From Rufibacter tibetensis (GTDB taxonomy: Bacteria; Bacteroidota; Bacteroidia; Cytophagales; Hymenobacteraceae), in assembly GCF_001310085.1 (NCBI RefSeq), contig NZ_CP012643.1, forward strand, positions 589,001 through 653,000: 64,000 bases of DNA, given 5' to 3'. The translations under genes and the position numbers were made by a program. How positions within the stretch are numbered: position 1 is the stretch's first letter; every line of letters begins with the position of its first letter. Below are positions 10,285-18,429 of this stretch, piece by piece. The notes under the pieces were generated by a model. It ran no database searches. It was not told where the DNA came from and saw only the letters and a list, made by a program, of their open reading frames with translations.

Positions 10285-10647
10285 ATGAAAATATTGATTG
10301 CCGAAGATGAACCTATTACGCTTGCTACCATGCAGTTTCGGCTTAAAAAAGACGGGCATGAAGTCATTACTGCTAATAATGGTCAGGAGGCGCTTGACCT
10401 TTTAAAATCGCATACCCCTCATCTGGTAATTACAGATATCATGATGCCTTTTGCCTCAGGCTTAGAGGTGTTAACCTTTGTAAAGAATCAGGCCACCCCT
10501 GTGCCAGTAATTGTATTATCTGCCATGGGCCAGGAAAATGTAGTGGTAGAGGCCTTCACCTTAGGGGCAGATGATTACATCACTAAGCCTTTCAGCCCGA
10601 ATGAGCTTGCCCTAAGGGTAAGACGCTTTGCGCTTAAAGCGTTTTAA
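10285..10647 (+). CDS. single-domain response regulator (CheY-like)
   Basis: 120 residues forming one receiver domain with no output domain. Acidic pocket E7-D8, phospho-acceptor D51 in VITDIMMP, S79 and the conserved K101 in YITKPF are all present. The ATG lies eight bases after the stop of the hybrid kinase, so the two are co-transcribed. The natural reading is that the kinase's Hpt H1982 passes phosphate to D51. With no DNA-binding domain, the output must be a protein contact, possibly with the HEAT-repeat protein or glycosyltransferase encoded next. Confidence 0.92.
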   Translation: MKILIAEDEPITLATMQFRLKKDGHEVITANNGQEALDLLKSHTPHLVITDIMMPFASGLEVLTFVKNQATPVPVIVLSAMGQENVVVEAFTLGADDYITKPFSPNELALRVRRFALKAF

Positions 10648-10707
10648 AAGCAAACAGCTTTTAAAGAACAACTGGAATAGACGTTCTACAAGTAACAGCC
10701 AAATTTG

Positions 10708-11745
10708 GTGCACTCCTACCCCACTACTTATTTATTCTTACAAGCCCAGGCAAATGTGAACCCTAAGTTCTTCTACATAGCCATCGCTTTCACTACTGCA
10801 CTTATTTTAGTGCTGGTGATGGCTTTGCTGGTGATGTTGCTTTTGAAGAATGAAGCGAACTTAAAACACCAGCAGCTTCAATCCCAGTTTAAAGATTGGC
10901 TTGTAGGCATTATCCTGGAAGAAACAGACGAGCACCATCAAAGCTTTGACGTTCCGGAGAACATAAGGCAGCTGTTAAAGAAGCGCTTTGCCAAAAGGGT
11001 TCTGCTACAAGAGTTGAAAGGGTTGAAGTATAGTCTAAGTGGCCAACCCGGACAGAACTTGGAAAAAGTTTACCGTCAATTAGATCTTCAGCTACTTTCT
11101 TCCAAAAATTTGCGCAGCAAAAAATGGCATTTGAAAGCCAGAGGAATTCAGGAAGTAGCTGCCATGAACCATACTGAGTTGATTGAAGATATTACGCTCT
11201 TAACCAACAACAAGAACCCAGGGATACGAATGGAGGCCCAAATTGCTTTGGTGTTACTGCAACAATACAAAGGGCTTCATTTCTTTGAAAATCTTGTGTA
11301 CCCTTTAACAGAGTGGCATCAGATAAAACTGCTCCAACTCCTTGCCAACCAACCCATACCTTCAGAAGAAGTGATTACCAAATGGTTATTGTCTTCTAAT
11401 GCCAGCGTTGTTCAGTTTACCTTAAAGTTGATTGGGGAACAACACGCCAGCCATTTCCAAAACGAGGTAATTTCTTGTCTGAGCCATAAAAGCGAAATCG
11501 TAAGAAAGCAGGCTATCATATGCTTAGGAGAAATACCTTCGGCTCCCGCAGCTTCCGCCCTTAAGTTTCTGTATGCCCATGAAACAGACAAAGAGCTACA
11601 AATGACCATTCTGGCGGAGCTCATCAAAACAGGCACCGCTACGGATGTTCCCTTCCTGCTGGAACTGCAGCAGACACAGGATGCAGACATCAAGTTAGCA
11701 ATAGATAAAGCATTGTCTTACCTCCAAGAACAAGTGGTATCCTAA
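10708..11745 (+). CDS. membrane-anchored HEAT-repeat protein
   Basis: About 345 residues. There is no early ATG: the frame opens at TTG 10705 / GTG 10708, and GTG is preferred as the commoner alternative start; the first ATG (residue 38) would fall inside the membrane helix. One hydrophobic helix at about residues 22-47 is followed by a charged soluble domain. From about residue 145 it consists of helical HEAT-like repeats (for example PGIRMEAQIALVLL, SEIVRKQAIICLGEI and DKELQMTILAELI). HEAT arrays bind proteins, and this one sits between a lone receiver and a processive glycosyltransferase. A role as scaffold or regulator of the synthase is inference. No enzymatic motif seen. Confidence 0.8.
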   Translation: MHSYPTTYLFLQAQANVNPKFFYIAIAFTTALILVLVMALLVMLLLKNEANLKHQQLQSQFKDWLVGIILEETDEHHQSFDVPENIRQLLKKRFAKRVLLQELKGLKYSLSGQPGQNLEKVYRQLDLQLLSSKNLRSKKWHLKARGIQEVAAMNHTELIEDITLLTNNKNPGIRMEAQIALVLLQQYKGLHFFENLVYPLTEWHQIKLLQLLANQPIPSEEVITKWLLSSNASVVQFTLKLIGEQHASHFQNEVISCLSHKSEIVRKQAIICLGEIPSAPAASALKFLYAHETDKELQMTILAELIKTGTATDVPFLLELQQTQDADIKLAIDKALSYLQEQVVS

Positions 11746-11785
11746 GCAGTATTGCCTAGTTCATTTTAAAGGCTCTGAGTACCCT

Positions 11786-13234
11786 ATGGATCATTTATCT
11801 AATTTTTTTAGTTACGGCTTGCTTGCATATGCCTTGATTATGCTTTGCTGCTACCTTTTCTTAGGGACGCTGGCCATTTTAGAGGCAATTTCCTATTTGC
11901 GTAAGAGTAAGTTAACGGATTACAACCTTTTGGCCTCCTCTCCTTATGCACCTTCTGTAAGTATCCTGGCACCCGCCTACAATGAAGGAGCTAATATCAT
12001 AGAAAACGTTAGGTCTCTGCTGAACATCTATTATAATCACCTGGAGTTAATTGTTATTAATGATGGCAGCAAGGATAACTCCATGGAGAAACTCATCTCT
12101 GCCTATCAATTAGAACCCGTTCAAATCACGTACAACCAGCGTCTGTCTACCAAAAAAGTAAAGGCCATCTACAAAAGCACCAATCCTGTTTATAGCAAGC
12201 TTTTGGTAATTGACAAGGAAAACGGCGGAAAAGCGGATGCCCTTAATACCGGAATAAATTTGGCCAGCAACCAATACTTGGTATGCATTGACGTAGACTG
12301 TATCCTGGAACAGGATGCTCTCTTAAAGCTGGTAAAACCTTTCATGGATACTTCTGACCAAAAGGTCATCGCTACTGGCGGCGTTGTCCGGATTGCAAAC
12401 TCCTGCTTGTTTGAGAATGGCAAATTGGTGGAAGTAAACCTACCTAAACAATTTCTCCCACGGGTTCAGGCGCTGGAATACATACGCGCCTTCCTGCTGG
12501 GCAGAATGGCCTGGAGCCGCTTAAATGGACTACTTCTGATTTCAGGCGCCTTTGGAGCTTTTGACCGGAAAATAGCCATTGAGGCGGGAGGCTACGACCA
12601 TTCCACCGTAGGGGAAGACATGGAACTGGTAGTAAGAATGCGACGGTACATGGCTGACCGGAAAATCCCTTACAAAGTAACCTTCATTCCTGATCCGCTG
12701 TGTTGGACCGAAGCGCCAGCCTCCTACAAGATATTAGGTCGGCAGCGTAATCGTTGGATGCGGGGCACTATTGAAACCCTGAAAATGCACCGGGCTCTGT
12801 TTTTCAACCCAAAGTATGGTTTGCTAGGGCTTATGAGCTATCCTTACTGGTTCTTCTTTGAATTTCTGGCTCCTGTCGTTGAGTTTATAGGACTTGTGAT
12901 TTTCGTAATCTTAGCTCTTAATGGAATGATTAACTGGCCTTTTTTCTTGGCCATGACGGCTTTCATCCTCCTCTTTGGGTGGCTATTCTCCATTTTTGCT
13001 ATTCTAATGGAAGTAGCCACATTCAACCAGTATAAAAAGAAGGGAGAAGTAGCCAACCTTATACTTACCGCGCTTATAGAACCATTCTTCTTCCACCCGT
13101 TTGTAGTTTGGTCCTCCATAAGAGGCATTGTTGACTTCCTAAGAAAGAGGAATAGTTGGGGCGAGATGACACGCCAAGGATTCAGTGCTCCAATAACAAA
13201 ACTAGCTACACCAATAGAAGCAGATAAATTATAA
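11786..13234 (+). CDS. processive family 2 glycosyltransferase (BcsA/PgaC-like polysaccharide synthase)
   Basis: 482 residues. An N-terminal helix (about 12-36) precedes a GT2 catalytic domain with APAYNEG (62-68), NDGS with D93, the metal-binding D169-V-D171, the catalytic ED pair at 277-278 and the QRNRW motif at 320-324. These make up the D, DxD, (T/G)ED, QxxRW set of processive synthases such as cellulose, hyaluronan and poly-GlcNAc synthases. Three or four membrane helices follow (about 340-430). It should polymerise a nucleotide sugar at the inner membrane and thread the chain outward. No PilZ domain is visible, so control is more likely through the neighbouring receiver and HEAT protein than direct c-di-GMP binding. 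Sugar specificity cannot be called. Confidence 0.92.
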   Translation: MDHLSNFFSYGLLAYALIMLCCYLFLGTLAILEAISYLRKSKLTDYNLLASSPYAPSVSILAPAYNEGANIIENVRSLLNIYYNHLELIVINDGSKDNSMEKLISAYQLEPVQITYNQRLSTKKVKAIYKSTNPVYSKLLVIDKENGGKADALNTGINLASNQYLVCIDVDCILEQDALLKLVKPFMDTSDQKVIATGGVVRIANSCLFENGKLVEVNLPKQFLPRVQALEYIRAFLLGRMAWSRLNGLLLISGAFGAFDRKIAIEAGGYDHSTVGEDMELVVRMRRYMADRKIPYKVTFIPDPLCWTEAPASYKILGRQRNRWMRGTIETLKMHRALFFNPKYGLLGLMSYPYWFFFEFLAPVVEFIGLVIFVILALNGMINWPFFLAMTAFILLFGWLFSIFAILMEVATFNQYKKKGEVANLILTALIEPFFFHPFVVWSSIRGIVDFLRKRNSWGEMTRQGFSAPITKLATPIEADKL

Positions 13235-13258
13235 ACCTTTTTAACCTTATTCTAAAAT

Positions 13259-13297
13259 AAACAAGCCCTCTGCTTACTTAAAGCAGAGGGCTTGTTT
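13259..13297. terminator. bidirectional hairpin terminator between glycosyltransferase and YaiO gene
   Basis: A perfect 17-bp stem (13259-13275 with 13281-13297) with a five-base loop ACTTA. The arms start with AAA and end with TTT, so it can terminate in both directions between the two convergent genes. Confidence 0.9.
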
Positions 13298-13369
13298 ATA
13301 AGCTGATTTTTAGAAGATGCTTGAGAAGCACACAGCCTTTCTTACAGGCTTCCTTTAAGGAAATAACTC

Positions 13370-14617
13370 TTAGAACCTAAGTTGATACCCGACTGACCCA
13401 TTCCATTGGCTTCCTTTTGTTTCAGGCATATATTCCCCTTTCTCATAAGTAGCCGCAAGTGAGAAAATGTGCCGCTGGTTCCAAGCATAACGGTAACCTG
13501 CCCCCATACGGTAAGTTTCTAGCCGGTAGGAGCTATTCAACCGATTGGCTTGCATGCGGTCGTCAGGGGAAACGCCTCTCCCTAAGGAAATAGAAATATA
13601 ATCCTCAGCCCCTTTCAGGTAATATCGGGTAGTAAAGGAGTAGGATTGGGTAATAGCATTGCTTCCCGGAGACACATACGTTCTGGCGTTGAACCACAAG
13701 TTATGTAAGTATTTCCCAATGGAAGCCGTGTATATAAAAGTACTACTACCAAAATTCAGATAGCGAATGCCCCCCTCCGCTTCCCAAGCTTTAGGCAAGT
13801 TGGCATAGAGAGAGAAACCAGCCCTACTTTTTGGAAAAACTGGCAAATCAGGAGATCCCCCCACATTCACATAGGCATAGAAGGTCTTAGAGATACGCGG
13901 ATAAGCTTCTGCTTCCACTTGCACCCCATTGTTGCCATATCTTTGCGAATAACTTACGCGGCCTGTAAAGGTGCCATGCTTTGTTTGCCGGCTATAATCT
14001 AGAGTTGCTAGGTGCCAGGGACTGGAAAACTGCCTATCAAAATAGGTGTAATCATATGACATACCAAGCTTATTCACAAAACTGAACTCTCTTAACTGTC
14101 CAACCAAAGAACGCAACTGGTCACTGCCGGAATTAACCTGAAGCAGACTATCGGCAAGGACGTATGCTTCCTTACTCCTTGAGAGGGCCGCCAGACTTCT
14201 AACTTTTCTGACACTCAATTCATTGGATTTAGAATTGTATTTTAATCCTTGTGAACTATAGGCTAGGGCTTGGGAGTAGTTTTTCTCAAAGAAACTGACA
14301 TCGGCTAAGGCAAGGGTGGCATCTTCATACTCCGGCTTCTTTTGCAAAGCAGCTTTTAACACCACTAAAGATGAATCTGTTTGCTTATTCCAGTAATACA
14401 ACCGTCCTAGAAAGATGCTGATGTCTATATACTCAGGGCTCTGCTTTAGGGCTTGCCTGCACAGATGAATGGCGGCTGGGTAGTCTTTTTGCTCGAAAGC
14501 AACCTTACGGGCCTGTTCAAAATACTTGTCTGGAGACAAAGATTGGGCTGGGCTTTTTGGCAGCAAAATAAAAAAAAGTGCAAAACTCAAAAAGACGAAA
14601 CGAAGTGCTTTTGACAT
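13370..14617 (-). CDS. TPR-repeat plus YaiO-family outer-membrane beta-barrel protein
   Basis: About 415 residues from the ATG at 14617, which puts a good signal peptide (KALRFVFLSFALFFILL, cleavage near SPAQS) at the N-terminus; an ATG at 14665 would add 16 residues in front. Residues about 35-190 are TPR-like helical repeats (FEQKDYPAAIHLCRQALK, FLGRLYYWNKQTDSSLVVLK). The rest is a YaiO-type beta-barrel (SYDYTYFDRQFSSPWHLA, QVEAEAYPRISKTFYAY) ending in an aromatic-Leu-Arg-Phe strand typical of BamA-inserted barrels. TPR-barrel proteins in polysaccharide systems (BcsC, PgaA) export the polymer, so it may be the exit port for the product of the convergent synthase. That link is inference from position. 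Confidence 0.85.
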   Translation of the reverse strand: MSKALRFVFLSFALFFILLPKSPAQSLSPDKYFEQARKVAFEQKDYPAAIHLCRQALKQSPEYIDISIFLGRLYYWNKQTDSSLVVLKAALQKKPEYEDATLALADVSFFEKNYSQALAYSSQGLKYNSKSNELSVRKVRSLAALSRSKEAYVLADSLLQVNSGSDQLRSLVGQLREFSFVNKLGMSYDYTYFDRQFSSPWHLATLDYSRQTKHGTFTGRVSYSQRYGNNGVQVEAEAYPRISKTFYAYVNVGGSPDLPVFPKSRAGFSLYANLPKAWEAEGGIRYLNFGSSTFIYTASIGKYLHNLWFNARTYVSPGSNAITQSYSFTTRYYLKGAEDYISISLGRGVSPDDRMQANRLNSSYRLETYRMGAGYRYAWNQRHIFSLAATYEKGEYMPETKGSQWNGSVGYQLRF

Positions 14618-14690
14618 GATGTCAGATTCAGCACTAACAGGAATGGAATAAGAAGAAACAGACATTTACACAAAGGAAGTTACCATTCTT

Positions 14691-14720
14691 CGAAGGTAAA
14701 TACTTTTTCAAAGCTTTCAA
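14691..14720 (-). promoter_or_regulatory. candidate promoter of the TPR-YaiO gene
   Basis: On the minus strand TTG (14720-14718), 19 bases, then TACCTTCG (14698-14691), seven of eight matches to TAnnTTTG with in-range spacing. A start near 14684 gives a leader of about 70 bases to the ATG at 14617 and supports that start. Confidence 0.4.
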
Positions 14721-15019
14721 TTATACAATTACTTGAATATAGATCATTACTAATTATATAAGCCTATTATCCTATAATCAAATAAAATCAGAACATCTAG
14801 CAAGCGTTATACTCCAATTATTACACTCCTACATGCTAGAATTTGACCCAACTTATTACTTCAAGTCCCTTCTCTAGAAATTTATTTGAAATGTCTGCTG
14901 CCTAAAGTCTTACCTTAATACTTTAAATTAGAAATACTTACTTCTATACAACTCATTGTATAACCCAATACACTATGAATTCCCAGAAAATTAGTTGATA
15001 GCCCTTCCCAATTGAATTG
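14721..15019. other. AT-rich intergenic region
   Basis: No coding frame, RNA or strong hairpin is visible. The gap separates the start of the YaiO gene from the end of the fucose-pathway operon. Confidence 0.5.
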
Positions 15020-15799
15020 TTATAGGGATCGGTCTAAATGCACATACCCACCATCTACGTGGATAATTTGTCCTGTGATGTGGCTGGATTTTTCAGACAA
15101 CAGAAAAACCACCATGTTGGCAATCTCTTCTGGCGTAGTCATGCGGTTCCCGAGTGGGATTCTGGAGGTGATTTCCTGAAGCTTCTCCTCTGGGTTAGGC
15201 AGGGTCTGAATCCAACTTTCATATTGGGGCGTCCAGCTTTCGGCCACCGCGATGGCGTTTACCCGGATGCCGTACTTAAGCAGTTCCACAGCCCATTCGC
15301 GGGTAAGGGCATTCCGACCCCCGTTAGAAGCGGCGTAGGCCGAGGTGTTCCCCTGCCCTGTTTCGGCCACCTTGGAGGTAATGTTCACAATAGCGCCTTT
15401 TGACTTGATAAGCTCCGGCAGGGCGTGGTGCGCCAGCAGGTAATAATGGATGAGGTTGCGGTGCAGTGAGGCAAGAAACCCTTCGTAACTGCCGTTCTCC
15501 AATCCAACACCATCGTTCTGCCCCGCGTTGTTCACCAAGCCATCTATCCGGCCAAATTCTCTTTTCACTGCTTCAATGGCCTGCTGGCATTCTTCTGGGT
15601 TACTGAGTTCAGCAACTACTGCAAATGCTTTTCCTCCTCCCTGCGTTACCTCGTTTACCGCCTCCTCGTTGTCTTCCTTGCTCCTCCCAATGATGACTGG
15701 GATGGCTTTTTCCTGCGCCAACACCTTGACAATCGCTTTGCCAATTCCCTTCGCCCCACCTGACACTAAGATGATTTTTCCTTCTAACTGTAAGTCCAT
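15020..15799 (-). CDS. SDR oxidoreductase, probable L-fucose dehydrogenase (catalytic Lys replaced by Asn)
   Basis: 259 residues. Rossmann motif GGAKGIG near the N-terminus, NNAG, and NITSK with the catalytic Ser. The family features NDGVGLENG, HRNLIHYYLLAHHALP and ALTREWAVELL resemble L-fucose (6-deoxyhexose) dehydrogenases of the short-chain family, which make L-fucono-1,5-lactone with NAD(P)+. The neighbouring lactonase, diketo-acid hydrolase and second SDR fit this. One key residue is odd: the SDR YxxxK motif reads Y155-A-A-S-N159, with an AAC codon (plus-strand 15323-15325) where Lys is expected. Activity may be altered, or Asn may be a feature of this clade. It is the last gene of the operon, 33 bases after the lactonase gene. 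Confidence 0.82.
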   Translation of the reverse strand: MDLQLEGKIILVSGGAKGIGKAIVKVLAQEKAIPVIIGRSKEDNEEAVNEVTQGGGKAFAVVAELSNPEECQQAIEAVKREFGRIDGLVNNAGQNDGVGLENGSYEGFLASLHRNLIHYYLLAHHALPELIKSKGAIVNITSKVAETGQGNTSAYAASNGGRNALTREWAVELLKYGIRVNAIAVAESWTPQYESWIQTLPNPEEKLQEITSRIPLGNRMTTPEEIANMVVFLLSEKSSHITGQIIHVDGGYVHLDRSL

Positions 15800-15832
15800 A
15801 TCTGTCTTTGAATGCGCCAGCTTGGGTGGCGT

Positions 15833-16660
15833 TTAGGAGTTAATTGTGTAAAAACGGCTAGCATTCTCCCCGAAGATCAGCGCCTGCTCGGCTTGGCTGA
15901 AACTAGAGAAATACTCTTGTATGATACCCAGCACTTCCTCGTAAATTCCGGCAACCAGGCAGACCGGCCAGTCAGAGCCGTACATGAGCCGCCGCACCCC
16001 GTAGGTTTCCACCACGGTGTCCAAGTAGAAAGCGAAATCATTTTGCTTCCAGGACTTCCAATCGGCTTCTGTGACTAGGCCGGAGAGTTTGCAGAACACA
16101 TTCTGGTGCTCTGCAAAAGCTTTCATGTTCCTGCCCCACTCCGCCGTGTCACCTTGTTTAATGGCTGGTTTGGCCAAATGGTCTATTACGAAGGGTTGGT
16201 CTGGAAAGGCCGCCACAAACTCTTTGGTGTAAGCTAACTGATCCTGATAAATCAAGATGTCATAGGTGTAGCCGTACTTCTGTAGCTTCTGGAAACCTCG
16301 CTTAAACTCCGGCCGAAGCATCAGCGCCCGGTCCTGGGCACTCTGCAGAATGTACCGGAAGCCTTTCATCTTTTCAAATTGTTGGTAATGGGCCAGCTTC
16401 TCTTCCACCTGCTCGTCCAAAAAATCTACCCAGCCCACTACCACTTTCACGAAATTATGTCGCGCGGCAATCTCTAGCAGGAAGTCATTGTCTTCGTTTG
16501 CCTGCACTAAAACGCACCCTTCAAACCCGTTGCGCTCCAAAACGGGCTGCAGGTCCTGGGGCAGGAAATCCCGCCGGATGGCGGACATCTCCTCCGTGAT
16601 CCAGCTGTCCCGCACGGGGTCAAAGGTCCAGAAGTGCTGGTGGGCGTCTATTTTAGGCAT
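15833..16660 (-). CDS. amidohydrolase-family lactonase (probable L-fuconolactonase)
   Basis: 275 residues of the amidohydrolase_2 type. H7-Q-H9 in the opening KIDAHQHFW supplies the first metal/substrate histidines. VIDHLAKP supplies another His, and LMYGSDWPV carries the late catalytic Asp. The family covers L-fucono-1,5-lactonase, L-rhamnonolactonase and 2-pyrone-4,6-dicarboxylate lactonase. Its place between a sugar dehydrogenase and a diketo-sugar-acid hydrolase points to a sugar lactonase opening the lactone to L-fuconate. Its ATG overlaps the end of the upstream hydrolase gene by eight bases, so translation is probably coupled. Confidence 0.85.
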   Translation of the reverse strand: MPKIDAHQHFWTFDPVRDSWITEEMSAIRRDFLPQDLQPVLERNGFEGCVLVQANEDNDFLLEIAARHNFVKVVVGWVDFLDEQVEEKLAHYQQFEKMKGFRYILQSAQDRALMLRPEFKRGFQKLQKYGYTYDILIYQDQLAYTKEFVAAFPDQPFVIDHLAKPAIKQGDTAEWGRNMKAFAEHQNVFCKLSGLVTEADWKSWKQNDFAFYLDTVVETYGVRRLMYGSDWPVCLVAGIYEEVLGIIQEYFSSFSQAEQALIFGENASRFYTINS

Positions 16661-17504
16661 AGGCCTGCACCGACTGCTTAGAAGTGCCTAACCCGTCAAT
16701 GCCTAGTTCTACTACATCACCGGGTTTCAGGTACACGGGTGGGTTCATGCCTAAGCCCACGCCAGCCGGAGTGCCCGTGGAGATTAGATCTCCTGGCAAC
16801 AGGGTCATGAACTGGCTCAGGTAAGAAACCAGCACCGGAATGTTGAAAATGAGGTTGGAAGTGGAGCCGTTTTGCATGGTCTCACCGTTCACGGTAAGCC
16901 ACAGGCGCAGGTTGTTTATGTCGCCTAGTTCGTCTGGCGTGGCCAGGAACGGACCAACCGGCGCGAAGGTGTCGTTGCTTTTGCCTTTCACCCATTGGCC
17001 GCCTCGCTCCAACTGGAAAGCACGCTCGCTGTAGTCGTTGTGCAGGACATAGCCGGCCACGTAATCCAGCGCCTCCTCTTCAGACACGTAGCTCGCTTTC
17101 TTGCCAATCACCACGCCCAGTTCCACTTCCCAATCCAGCTTCTCAGCACCTCTTGGGATTATCACGTCATCGTTCGGACCGCAAAGGGCAGTAGTGGCTT
17201 TAAAGAAAATAATGGGTTCTTTGGGAGTGGCAGCACCCGTTTCTTTGGCATGATCGGCGTAGTTCAGGCCAATGCAGACAATCTTGGAGGGACGCGCAAT
17301 GGCCGATCCCACCCGAACGCCTTCCGGCACCTGGGTCAGCGTTCCTTCATTCTCCCGCACATAGTTCTCCAACCGTGTCAACCCGTTGTTTTGAAAAAAT
17401 GCCTCGTTGTAATCTTCGCCAAAGGCAGATACATCATATTGAACATCGTTCAGGATCACGCCTGGTTTTTCCTGTCCGGGCGCACCAAATCTGAATAACT
17501 TCAT
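16653..17504 (-). CDS. fumarylacetoacetate hydrolase-family protein (probable 2,4-diketo-3-deoxy-L-fuconate hydrolase)
   Basis: 283 residues. The FAH C-terminal domain is intact: IGLNYADHAKETG, the metal-binding DWEVELGVVIGK, HNDYSERAFQLERGGQW followed by KGKSNDTFAPVGP, and STGTPAGVGLG. This subgroup is often named ureidoglycolate lyase by older pipelines but includes the hydrolase that splits 2,4-diketo-3-deoxy-L-fuconate into pyruvate and L-lactate. The two flanking SDR genes and the lactonase make the sugar-acid role more likely. Overlaps the lactonase gene by eight bases and starts 62 bases after the stop of the upstream SDR. Confidence 0.85.
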   Translation of the reverse strand: MKLFRFGAPGQEKPGVILNDVQYDVSAFGEDYNEAFFQNNGLTRLENYVRENEGTLTQVPEGVRVGSAIARPSKIVCIGLNYADHAKETGAATPKEPIIFFKATTALCGPNDDVIIPRGAEKLDWEVELGVVIGKKASYVSEEEALDYVAGYVLHNDYSERAFQLERGGQWVKGKSNDTFAPVGPFLATPDELGDINNLRLWLTVNGETMQNGSTSNLIFNIPVLVSYLSQFMTLLPGDLISTGTPAGVGLGMNPPVYLKPGDVVELGIDGLGTSKQSVQAYA

Positions 17505-17566
17505 AAAACTGTAATCGGGTTAAAAATGATTTTAGGGGTATTTTTCTAAAAGGAGATAAAAACTGA

Positions 17567-18331
17567 TTAACTGTTCAGCTTGATGAAGCCGCCGTCCAAG
17601 GGGTAATCGCAGCCGGTAATGAAGCCGGCCTCGTCTGAGCACAGGAACAAGACCAAAGCGGCTACTTCCTCAGGCCTGGCCATGCGGCCGATGGGCTGGG
17701 TTTTGGATAGCTTCTGGAACATTTCTTCTTCCTGCCCTGGGTAATTTTTGGCGATGAAGCCATCTACGAACGGTGTGTGGACCCGGGCAGGTGAAACGCT
17801 GTTGCACCGAATGTTGAATGGCAGGTAATCTTTGGCCACAGACAAGGTCATGGCGTACATGGCTCCCTTGCTCATAGAATAGGCGAACCGGTCGGTCAAC
17901 CCTACGTGTGCCGCAATGGAAGCCATGTTCAGGATGACCCCGCTTTGTTGTGCCTTCATAGAAGCCACCGCGGCTTGCAGGCAGTTGTAAGCGCCTTTCA
18001 CATTCACCTGATAAATCCGGTCCAGATCTTCTGCTGAGGTATTTTCCAGGTTGCCTACGTGCGCGATGCCGGCGTTATTCACCAGAATGTCTACCTTACC
18101 AATCGCCTGGAAAACGGCCTTTACCTGCTCCTGCTGGCTTACATCACAGGCGTGACTCTGGGCGGTGCCCCCGTTTGCGGCAATCTGGGAAACGGTTTCC
18201 TGAGCGGTTTCAGGATGCAATTCTAAAATATGCACCTGAGCCCCTTGCTGGGCAAAAACCAGAGAAATGGCTCTGCCTATGCCGCTTCCACCTCCGGTGA
18301 TGACCGCTGTCTTACCCGTTAATTTGAACAT
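17567..18331 (-). CDS. SDR oxidoreductase, probable 2-keto-3-deoxy-L-fuconate dehydrogenase
   Basis: 254 residues from the ATG at 18331. An in-frame TTG at 18391 falls inside the hairpin terminator of the preceding gene and is rejected. The protein has TGGGSGIG for NAD(P) binding, NNAGIAH, NMASIAA with the catalytic Ser, a complete Y-S-M-S-K active site and the C-terminal GCDYPLDGGF. It resembles 2-keto-3-deoxy-L-fuconate 4-dehydrogenases, which would supply the substrate of the hydrolase encoded downstream. Unlike the operon's last SDR, the catalytic Lys is present. Confidence 0.85.
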   Translation of the reverse strand: MFKLTGKTAVITGGGSGIGRAISLVFAQQGAQVHILELHPETAQETVSQIAANGGTAQSHACDVSQQEQVKAVFQAIGKVDILVNNAGIAHVGNLENTSAEDLDRIYQVNVKGAYNCLQAAVASMKAQQSGVILNMASIAAHVGLTDRFAYSMSKGAMYAMTLSVAKDYLPFNIRCNSVSPARVHTPFVDGFIAKNYPGQEEEMFQKLSKTQPIGRMARPEEVAALVLFLCSDEAGFITGCDYPLDGGFIKLNS

Positions 18332-18364
18332 GTGGTTTTTATTTTGCTGACGCTTGGGTTTAAA

Positions 18365-18411
18365 ATTTTCCTTTCGGGCCAAATCAGTCAAAACAGGCCC
18401 GAAAGGAAAAT
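18365..18411 (-). terminator. hairpin terminator after the TonB receptor gene
   Basis: A perfect 16-bp stem (18365-18380 with 18396-18411) with a 15-base loop. It starts 19 bases after the stop of the TonB receptor on the minus strand; read that way the 3' arm ends in GGAAAAT, so the U-tract is short. It may attenuate rather than fully stop transcription into the catabolic genes. Confidence 0.75.
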
Positions 18412-18429
18412 AAAGAGGATCGTGATTCT

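Noticed and set aside
18331-18391. Longer start (TTG at 18391) for the 2-keto-3-deoxy-fuconate dehydrogenase
   Set aside because: It lies inside the hairpin terminator and adds 20 residues not typical of SDR proteins; ATG 18331 starts the family-like sequence.
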